Assembly (NCBI GenBank): GCA_015661095.1
Contig: JACVQI010000108.1
Location: forward strand, 1-6,711
DNA: 6,711 nt
Direction of reading: 5' to 3'
DNA from: Gammaproteobacteria bacterium
Lineage (GTDB): Bacteria > Pseudomonadota > Gammaproteobacteria > Eutrophobiales > Eutrophobiaceae
Each line of letters opens with the position of its first letter. The first letter of the stretch is position 1. Under the pieces are notes generated by a model that saw only the letters and a list, made by a program, of their open reading frames with translations, was not told the origin of the DNA and searched no databases. Both the position numbers and the translations under genes were made by a program. This document shows positions 1 through 5,397 of this stretch, one piece after another.

Positions 1-881
1 GCCTCGATCTGTTCCTCCACCTCCGACAGTTGCAGTAACAAATCCTGCAGCGCGATCAGATATTCATCGTTATCGCGGAATTCATCCTTGCGCAGGCGCA
101 GGTCTGCGATGGCCTGATCCAGATCCTGCCGCCGCTGATCCAGTCGCGCCAGTTCGGGACTTGTGGCACTGGTGGGTCTGGCCGGTGTCAGGCGGGCGAG
201 CTGAAATTGATCGGCCTTATTGCCTTCAAGTTGCGGATGTTCGGTGGCGAGGCGGCCTTCGCCCTCATAAAAATCCTTCGTCATCCGTTCCGCGTAGGCG
301 TAGGCCTCGGCGGCGCTGATGGTGTCATTTTTATCCGTATCCGCGGCCGGGTCCGCTAATGCCGCGGCGAAGTAGACGCCAAAGAGCGGGGCATTGCGTT
401 CGGTGCCGCTGCGGGTGGCGGTAATAATGATACGGTTGTCTTGTTTCAGTTCTTTGAGAATGGCGCCGCTGGCGCTGCTGGTAACAAGCAGCAGTTGTAA
501 CTGCGCCGGCCAGGCGTTCATGATTGCGCCGATATCCGCGCCGGTCAGGTCCGGTCCGGGGATATTGAATTTGAATTCATGCCCGTCATAACTGCCATGG
601 CCTACCAGTATCATGCCGATGCGGTCTTTCGCTGTCAGTGTCTTTTTCAGGGTCTGGAAGTGAGTCAGAATATTTTGCCGGGTGGCCTGTTCACCAATCA
701 GCGTCTTCAGGCGGTTTTTCGCGGTTAAGGCGCCGAGTGCCTGAGTGTACTTGCCGGTCTGCTCGCTGAAACGATCGGTATACAGGTCGGTACCGCCCAG
801 CCCCTGGATGATGGTGACGTACAGCTCCGCCGCCGCCGTCAGCGGTAGCGTCAGCAGCCACAGCAACAACCACTTTTTCAT
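1..881 (-). CDS. Exported caspase/C13-like (clan CD) protein with Cys-to-Ser active site, C-terminus beyond window
   Basis: Reading the minus strand from the ATG at 881-879 gives 293 codons without a stop, running off the left edge. A signal peptide is visible (MKK, a Leu-rich core, then AAA at 16-18, cleavage likely before Glu19), so the protein should act outside the cytoplasm. Residues about 20-215 look like a clan CD (caspase/legumain, peptidase C13-like) fold. A beta strand ends in the His-Gly motif VGHGS (His95). Forty-one residues later comes VTSSASGA, where the usual Cys of an AC-x-SG motif is Ser136. This is followed by ITATRSGTERNAPLFG, a stretch I associate with this family. Residues 181-192 match an EF-hand loop (D-x-D-x-N-D-x-I-S-x-x-E), suggesting calcium binding. 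From about 243 onward a charged Leu-rich heptad pattern suggests a coiled coil. The start is set by GGAGG at 887-891 and a 4-nt ATGA overlap with the upstream gene, so translation is probably coupled. The protein may be a non-peptidase scaffold or a serine variant; activity cannot be decided here. Confidence 0.8.
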   Translation of the reverse strand, partial: MKKWLLLWLLTLPLTAAAELYVTIIQGLGGTDLYTDRFSEQTGKYTQALGALTAKNRLKTLIGEQATRQNILTHFQTLKKTLTAKDRIGMILVGHGSYDGHEFKFNIPGPDLTGADIGAIMNAWPAQLQLLLVTSSASGAILKELKQDNRIIITATRSGTERNAPLFGVYFAAALADPAADTDKNDTISAAEAYAYAERMTKDFYEGEGRLATEHPQLEGNKADQFQLARLTPARPTSATSPELARLDQRRQDLDQAIADLRLRKDEFRDNDEYLIALQDLLLQLSEVEEQIE

Positions 882-3106
882 ATGGTCCTCCAGCGCCGGC
901 GCAGACCCCATTCGAGGGACTTTAACAGGATCAGCAGGAGAAAGATCGCCGGCACGTCCCACAACGGCCGGATATCCTGCTCCGTGATACCGGCCCGCGA
1001 CAGTTGTATCGCATCCGGCAGGTCTTGCAGCTGATCAGGAGTCCAGTATTTGCCGCCGCTGCTTTCCGCCAGCCGTTCCAGCAAGGCGCGGTTTTGCCGC
1101 AGCGAAAAATATTCGGCATTGCCAATTTCGTTCTGGATTGACAGGCGGGCGGTTGCGAGCGGTTCATCGCCACGGCTGGAGATGGCCTCGATGGCGAGTG
1201 TTCCCGGTTGCTGCGGCTGATATTCACCCTCAAAAACTCCCGCCTGGTCCGCCGCAGGCTGCAACTTCAGGGTGACAGCTTCCGCACCCGCCTGGGTGAT
1301 CACAGCCGCAACCGTGATATCGTTGATCGGTTCAAAATCCTGGTCCCGTACGTCGGCGCGGATCAGTAATTTGTTGCCCTGCATGGTTCCGGACAACTCA
1401 AAATTTTCCGGGGCAGTGGCCACCAGCCCGCGCAGAATTTGCCGCCAGAAGGTTTCGTGCCGCTGATCTTCCACCGGCAGCGACATCTGCCAGCGCCAGG
1501 TGCCGCCGGTTGCGAGAAGAAAGCTGTGACCGCGGCCATAGGGCTGGGTCAGGAATAACGGTTGCTGGCGATTATCCACGGTATATTCCAGCAAGGTCAC
1601 TGCCGCCGGCCGCAGCGCACCGATGGTCTGGTAGTCGGCGATGTCTGGCAGCTCCTGCCATAATTTTTCATTCGCGGCACTGTCATCACTGAATTTCAGC
1701 ATCGGTGACTGCCGGCCCACTGGCGTTAACCGCACCGGCACCTGGGTTCGTGAAAAGGCATTGTCCGTGTCCGGCAATGCCGCGGGCAAGACGTCGCCGA
1801 TGATGGTATTACCCCAGCCGCCATTACCAAGACCGTTCGGACCGGCCAGCAATAACAGACTGCCGCCGCGCTCGCTGACGAAGTCGTGCAGCAGTTTCTG
1901 TTGTTCGGGTGTAAACAGGGCCGCGTCGATACTGCCGATAATGAGGGCATGGAAGGGATACAGAGCCGCTTTTTCGACGGGGAAACCTTCCGCCAGTTCC
2001 TCCGGGAGATTGATGCCCTGGCGGTAGAACTTGTTCGGACTGACCTGTAACAGCGAGACGAGTTGCAGGCTCTTGTCATCCTCCACGGCGCGCCGCATGA
2101 ACTTATATTCCCAGCGCGGTTCACCTTCGACGTACAGCACCCGGTAACTGGCCTCGGGTATATTGATGACCCGGGTTTGGGCATTGTTGATCAAATTGCG
2201 TTCCTCAGGCAGCGGGTCCAGGGAAAAACGCAACTCACGGTGACCGGTGTCGCTGACATTGAAATCCAGCCAGGCCGTGGTAGTCGATTCGGTTGCCGCT
2301 AGCGGAACGGTCTTCGCGGCCAGAAAAGCATCACCGTCATAAACCTTGACCCGCACGTCGCCGCCGGTGTCGTGTCGGATGTTGATTTGCGCGGACAGGG
2401 TGCTGTTGGGCAGGGCCTTCTCGGCCAATACCACTTCCGTCAATTCCAGGTCTTCCGGGATCTGCTCCTGGCCCATCCCGATAGCATGTATCGGCACGCC
2501 ATATCCGGCAATCTCGGCCAGCTGTTCCTGACGGATGGTGCCGGTATTATCGGCGCCGTCGCTGAGCAGGATTATGGCGCCCAGCGAGGCCGTGCTGGCC
2601 TGCCGCAAAACTTTCAGGAGCGAGTCGCCGAGATTAGTGCCGGTGCCGGGCTCGGGCAATACATCGTAGTTGTCGACAGCGCTGGCGTTATCCGCGAAGA
2701 CGTAATTCCGGAACTGGTAATCGCGCTGCAGTTGCGAGAACGCCGGGCCGGCGATGGTATTTTTGGCCGTATCAACGCGCGTCTGGTTCTCAGCGCCGTA
2801 GCTCATGCTGGCGGAAGTGTCGAGCATGATGGCAATGACATTATCACCCGGGCGCAACCGTTCCAGCAGCAGCGAGGGTTGCCACACCAGCAACAGCGCC
2901 AGGGCCAGCATGGCCAGTTGCAGCAGGCCGATAAGGGCGAGGCGGGCGGATCCAAAGGCATTGCGGTTCTGGTAGAGAAAATAAACGATGACGAGCGATA
3001 AAACCAGAAAGGTGGCGATCAGGGTCCAGATTGGCCAGTTGCTGGCGAAAATGAACTGGCCCCGCGCATATACCTCAGGCGAATAATTGAACAGGAATTC
3101 GAACAT
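878..3106 (-). CDS. Membrane-anchored VWA / glutamine-amidotransferase-like protein
   Basis: The product has 742 residues. Two hydrophobic helices (about 24-46 and 53-76) are joined by a short positively charged loop. A von Willebrand factor A domain covers about 88-215 with a complete metal-binding MIDAS: DTSAS (Asp96, Ser98, Ser100), Thr157 in GTGTNLGDS, and Asp183 in LLSDGAD. A beta-rich linker follows (about 220-320). Residues about 322-560 form a class-I glutamine-amidotransferase-like domain (starting YRVLYVEGEPRWEYKF, with LLLLAGPNGLGNGG near 417-430). I see no catalytic cysteine there, as is usual in such VWA fusions. A last beta region is followed by a C-terminal helix (about 716-730) and an Arg-rich tail. 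Charge distribution puts the large middle part in the periplasm. The ATG at 3106 is forced because an in-frame TAG lies only two codons upstream. The stop overlaps the next gene's ATG by ATGA. The likely role is a metal-dependent protein-interaction scaffold acting with the exported caspase-like partner; substrate unknown. Confidence 0.88.
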   Translation of the reverse strand: MFEFLFNYSPEVYARGQFIFASNWPIWTLIATFLVLSLVIVYFLYQNRNAFGSARLALIGLLQLAMLALALLLVWQPSLLLERLRPGDNVIAIMLDTSASMSYGAENQTRVDTAKNTIAGPAFSQLQRDYQFRNYVFADNASAVDNYDVLPEPGTGTNLGDSLLKVLRQASTASLGAIILLSDGADNTGTIRQEQLAEIAGYGVPIHAIGMGQEQIPEDLELTEVVLAEKALPNSTLSAQINIRHDTGGDVRVKVYDGDAFLAAKTVPLAATESTTTAWLDFNVSDTGHRELRFSLDPLPEERNLINNAQTRVINIPEASYRVLYVEGEPRWEYKFMRRAVEDDKSLQLVSLLQVSPNKFYRQGINLPEELAEGFPVEKAALYPFHALIIGSIDAALFTPEQQKLLHDFVSERGGSLLLLAGPNGLGNGGWGNTIIGDVLPAALPDTDNAFSRTQVPVRLTPVGRQSPMLKFSDDSAANEKLWQELPDIADYQTIGALRPAAVTLLEYTVDNRQQPLFLTQPYGRGHSFLLATGGTWRWQMSLPVEDQRHETFWRQILRGLVATAPENFELSGTMQGNKLLIRADVRDQDFEPINDITVAAVITQAGAEAVTLKLQPAADQAGVFEGEYQPQQPGTLAIEAISSRGDEPLATARLSIQNEIGNAEYFSLRQNRALLERLAESSGGKYWTPDQLQDLPDAIQLSRAGITEQDIRPLWDVPAIFLLLILLKSLEWGLRRRWRTI
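887..891 (-). promoter_or_regulatory. Shine-Dalgarno site of the caspase-like gene
   Basis: GGAGG on the minus strand lies 5 nt before the ATG at 881-879, inside the last codons of the upstream gene. Together with the ATGA overlap at 881-878 it fixes this start and points to translational coupling. Confidence 0.75.
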
Positions 3107-3241
3107 TATCTATATGTATAATCTTTAGCATCCATAAAGACCGTACGCCTGCGGTAAGTCTACCATTGTTATTGCCGGAATCTGTATAGCGAGGTGGAAA
3201 ACCACATTATTTGCAGGATTGTCATTTAAACTGTATCTGAC

Positions 3242-3253
3242 TGATCCGGATCA
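3242..3253. repeat. 12-bp perfect palindrome, candidate operator
   Basis: TGATCCGGATCA reads the same on both strands. It lies between the two divergent start codons, about 35 bp upstream of the TATAAT box. A regulator-binding role is inferred from position and symmetry only. Confidence 0.35.
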
Positions 3254-3261
3254 ACGCCGGA

Positions 3262-3275
3262 CTGGCGTTCGCCAG
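3262..3275. repeat. Inverted repeat at the -35 position, candidate operator
   Basis: CTGGCG and CGCCAG form perfect 6-bp arms around TT. The repeat covers the place where the -35 box of the TATAAT promoter would lie (3265-3270), which is itself a poor match to TTGACA. This would suit a repressor or activator site, but could be chance. Confidence 0.35.
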
Positions 3276-3287
3276 CAGTAATAGTTG

Positions 3288-3293
3288 TATAAT
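3288..3293 (+). promoter_or_regulatory. Candidate -10 box of the selenoprotein gene
   Basis: A perfect TATAAT lies 67 nt upstream of the ATG at 3361, predicting a transcript start near 3300 and a leader of about 60 nt. No good -35 hexamer is found 16-18 nt upstream; instead an inverted repeat overlaps that position. The promoter may therefore depend on an activator. Confidence 0.4.
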
Positions 3294-3344
3294 TCAGAAT
3301 CGGAAAGTATGCTCTACCCTTGGTAATTCAGTGTTTTGACTCAC

Positions 3345-3351
3345 AGAGGAG
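3345..3351 (+). promoter_or_regulatory. Shine-Dalgarno site of the selenoprotein gene
   Basis: AGAGGAG lies 9 nt before the ATG at 3361 and supports that start, which also gives a well-formed signal peptide. No comparable site precedes the internal ATG at 3781. This argues against a separate gene starting there. Confidence 0.75.
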
Positions 3352-3360
3352 TACGAATTT

Positions 3361-5124
3361 ATGAAAAACGGTAAGCTGTGGTTGCTCAATACGGTGCTGT
3401 TCATTTCGGCCTTGTTGACAGGGACTGTTACTGCCGCCCCGGACGAGAAAATTACGGTGATGAATCCCCGTGGCATCATGCCCGCGATCAAGCAGATCCC
3501 CATGGCCGATCGCCCTGGCAGTCTCGACGGCAAGACGATCTACATCGTCGATACCAAGTTTGCGAACACCAAGCCGTTCGTCATCGCGGTGCGGGACAAC
3601 CTCGCGGCCGCCTATCCCAAGACCACCTGGATCAGCATCGACAAGGTCGGCGGCTATATGCAGGATGACCCGAATCTCTGGGCCGAGATCAAGGCCAAGG
3701 GCCACGGTGCCATCGTCCTGCTCGGACATTGAAGCTCCTGTTCGCCGGCGGTCGTCGGCCACAGCATCACCCTGGAAACCATGGGTGTACCCACGGTATC
3801 GATGGTTACCATGGCATTTAACGAGTTAGCCACTTCCACTGCCTTCAAGAAGGGCATGCCAGGGTTACGCGTGACCCTTACCCCCCATCCCATCACCGGC
3901 CGTACCACGGAAGAATCCAACGTATACCTGAAGAGCAATGACCCCGTCAGCGGCAAGCCCATGCTGGAGCAGATAGTCGCCGGGTTGCGGGATAAACTGG
4001 CTGAGCAGGATAAACACGCAGGCATAATTGAACGCGGCGAACGTCCGCGGTTACTGCCGCCCGATACGGCGGACAATCTGCAGCAGATGTTCCAGGACAA
4101 ACTCTGGACCGACGGCCTGCCCGTAATTCTGCCCACTGAAGAGAAGGTGCAGGCGATGCTCAAGGGCACCAGCCATAAACCAGATGAGATAGTCGGGGAA
4201 ATGCGCCCATCCGGGCCGCATGAAGCCTGGAAATTCACCGTTGAGATGGTGGCCACCAATGCGGTGATGGCCGGCGCAAAACCGGAATATCTGCCGGTAT
4301 TGCTGGCCATCGCTGCCACCGGGCAGACCTCGTTGTTCAGCTCCACTTCGTCATTCGCCCGCATGGCGGTGGTCAACGGTCCGATACGCGATGAAATCCA
4401 GATGAATTCCTCGATTGGCGCTCTGGGCCCGTTCAATCAGGCCAATGCTGCCATCGGCCGCGCCTGGACCTTGATTTCGAAAAACCTGGGCGGTTCGGGG
4501 ATGCCGGGCTCGACCTATCTCGGCAGTACGGGGAACCCCCTCAACTACGGCAATATGACCTTCCCTGAAGCCGAGGAATCCCTGCCTGAGGGCTGGGAAC
4601 CCCTGCATGTGCAGAAAGGCTTCAAGAAGGACGAAAGCGTGGTCAGCATCTTCAGCGGCTGGAGCTTTAACACCATCGCCTGGTTCAGCCCGCTGCCGCT
4701 ACAGGACGTCATCAAGAACTGGCTGACGCATTTCTTCTCATTCGGCACCGGCAGCGCCACCATCATCCTGGATCCGATCGTCGCAGTCGAACTCAAGCAC
4801 AACGGCTTTGCCAGCAAACAGCAATTTGCCGATTATCTGATTGAGAAATCGGCCAATCCGGGTTGGTTGTACTGGTCAACGCACGAGGAAGACTACAAGA
4901 AGGCGAAGGAAGGCGTTGAGCCATTCGCTTCGTATCTGAAGCTCGGCGAAACCGCCGAAATACCGGTTTCACGCTATGTCAGGATGCCACCGCGTGGCGC
5001 CCCGGCCGGCACACCGCCCCGGAATCCCGTCGAAGTCCTGGCGGTCGGTGGCGGTACCAACCTCTACTGGAGCGGCGGTGACTTCAGTCACGTGGTCAGC
5101 GCTTCCATCGACAAATGGCGGTAG
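3361..5124 (+). CDS. Exported UGSC-type selenoprotein (Sec at codon 124) with large C-terminal domain
   Basis: The frame from ATG 3361 to TAG 5122-5124 is open for 587 residues except for one TGA at 3730-3732, read here as selenocysteine 124. Residues 1-25 form a Sec signal peptide (MKNGK, hydrophobic core, TVTA cleavage region), so the mature protein should be periplasmic or envelope-located. Residues about 31-170 resemble the UGSC selenoprotein family. A LDGKTIYIVDTKFANTKPF segment leads to VLLGH-U-SSCSPAVVGHSI and then LETMGVPTVSMVT. The usual UGSC motif is here U-S-S-C. Cys127 is the only cysteine in the whole protein, making a Sec124-Cys127 redox pair plausible. From about residue 230 a second domain begins. 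It has TDGLPVILPT (250-259), NAVMAGAKPEYLPVLLA (300-316), VVNGPIRDEIQMNS (338-350) and a Gly-rich end GGGTNLYWSGGDFSH (563-577). I recognise this as a recurrent uncharacterised family but can give no reaction. A Sec-dependent oxidoreductase role is inferred. The alternative, a nonsense mutation or sequencing error, is less likely because frame, motif and SECIS all agree. Confidence 0.88.
3730..3732 (+). other. In-frame TGA, selenocysteine codon 124
   Basis: The TGA sits between GH and SSC. The coding pattern continues in the same frame on both sides, and the sequence around it aligns with what I recall of the UGSC motif, with Sec at exactly this position. Automated callers would end the gene here. 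Confidence 0.87.
3738..3764 (+). promoter_or_regulatory. Bacterial SECIS stem-loop
   Basis: In the mRNA, a lower stem CUGU/ACAG (3738-3741 with 3761-3764) is followed by a small internal loop (U3742, C3743 opposite C3760). A 6-bp upper stem (3744-3749 with 3754-3759, including one G-U pair) carries the apical loop GGUC (3750-3753). The loop begins 17 nt after the TGA. Bacterial SECIS elements are known to lie in the coding region just after the UGA, with a small loop that has G in its first two positions. The E. coli fdhF element also shows GGUC in its loop and an unpaired U in the stem. Expected role: binding SelB with Sec-tRNA to recode the UGA. Confidence 0.82.
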
Positions 5125-5136
5125 GGAGCACCACCC

Positions 5137-5152
5137 GCAGCAAATGTGCTGC
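5137..5152 (+). terminator. Hairpin after the selenoprotein stop, possible weak terminator
   Basis: GCAGCA and TGCTGC form a 6-bp stem around AATG, starting 12 nt after the TAG stop. No T-tract follows, so this is not a typical intrinsic terminator; it may serve as a 3'-end stabilising hairpin. Confidence 0.3.
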
Positions 5153-5177
5153 CCCACAAGGAACTCACTAAAAGATT

Positions 5178-5260
5178 CCCTCTCCACCGCGTTTGCGGGG
5201 GAGAGGGCGCGAGGGTGAGGGGGTGTGTAACCATAGGCACCCTCACCCCAACCCTCTCCC
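5178..5260. repeat. Dispersed GC-rich inverted repeat (CCCTCTCC / GGGTGAGGG type)
   Basis: GGGAGAGGG (5199-5207) and GGGTGAGGG (5213-5221) are followed by their complements in reverse order, CCCTCACCC (5240-5248) and CCCTCTCCC (5252-5260). Together they form one long imperfect hairpin. An extra CCCTCTCC at 5178-5185 can pair alternatively with GGAGAGGG at 5200-5207. I recognise this CCCTCACCCCAACCCTCTCCC-style sequence as a common non-coding intergenic repeat of proteobacteria. It may slow or end transcription between the flanking genes. Confidence 0.7.
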
Positions 5261-5269
5261 GGAGGGAGA

Positions 5270-5289
5270 CGACTGCAAGGATGCAGTCG
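5270..5289. repeat. Perfect 8-bp stem hairpin
   Basis: CGACTGCA (5270-5277) and TGCAGTCG (5282-5289) are exact reverse complements around the loop AGGA. It directly follows the dispersed repeat. The absence of a T-run on either strand makes an intrinsic terminator unlikely. Confidence 0.5.
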
Positions 5290-5387
5290 GTTGAAAATGT
5301 CGGGAACATATTTTCCAGGGAGTAGAATAATGCAGGTTGTTCACGGAACGGCACACTTGTACAAATTGTAAGACTTTCAACCTGACC

Positions 5388-5396
5388 GGAGGGGAG
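5388..5396 (+). promoter_or_regulatory. Shine-Dalgarno site of the DUF8021-like gene
   Basis: GGAGGGGAG precedes the ATG at 5398, with GGAG ending 6 nt before it. The site is strong and supports this start, which also opens with a signal peptide. Confidence 0.75.
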
Positions 5397-5397
5397 T

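Larger units (their letters stand above)
3107..3360. promoter_or_regulatory. Divergent intergenic control region
   Basis: This 254-bp gap separates the minus-strand VWA operon from the plus-strand selenoprotein gene and must hold both promoters. It contains a 12-bp perfect palindrome TGATCCGGATCA (3242-3253), an inverted repeat CTGGCG-TT-CGCCAG (3262-3275), and a consensus TATAAT (3288-3293). An 8-bp direct repeat TAATTCAG occurs at 3290-3297 and 3324-3331. I see no small ORF with a convincing ribosome site here. Regulator identity is unknown. Confidence 0.6.
5125..5397. other. Intergenic region between selenoprotein and DUF8021-like genes
   Basis: These 273 bp hold three inverted-repeat structures (5137-5152, 5178-5260, 5270-5289) and the leader of the next gene. 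The only ORF crossing it, on the minus strand, reads through the repeat and has no coding character. A weak promoter candidate for the downstream gene is TTGTTC (5337-5342) with TACAAA (5360-5365) at 17-nt spacing. An 8-bp palindrome TTGTACAA (5357-5364) overlaps its -10 region. Confidence 0.5.

Noticed and set aside
1..881. Active C13 cysteine peptidase
   Set aside because: The nucleophile position holds Ser136 rather than Cys, so cysteine-peptidase activity should not be assigned.
2372..3001. Plus-strand 209-residue ORF
   Set aside because: It is antisense to the VWA gene, whose domains are clear over the same interval, so this is a shadow frame.
3361..3732. A 123-residue exported protein, or a pseudogene with a nonsense mutation
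   Set aside because: The downstream frame is intact for 463 codons with no other lesion. The TGA is followed by a SECIS-like hairpin and sits at the expected Sec position.
3654..4436. Minus-strand 260-residue ORF
   Set aside because: It lies fully antisense to the selenoprotein gene, its product has no recognisable motif, and it is a shadow of the GC-rich coding frame.
3781..5124. A separate 447-residue gene starting at ATG 3781
   Set aside because: It is in the same frame as the upstream ORF and has no Shine-Dalgarno site. The conserved sequence (SSCSPAVVGHSITLET) begins before that ATG, right after the TGA. It is the C-terminal part of the selenoprotein.
5270..5289. Perfect hairpin as an intrinsic terminator
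   Set aside because: No T-tract follows the stem on either strand, so it is recorded only as a hairpin repeat.
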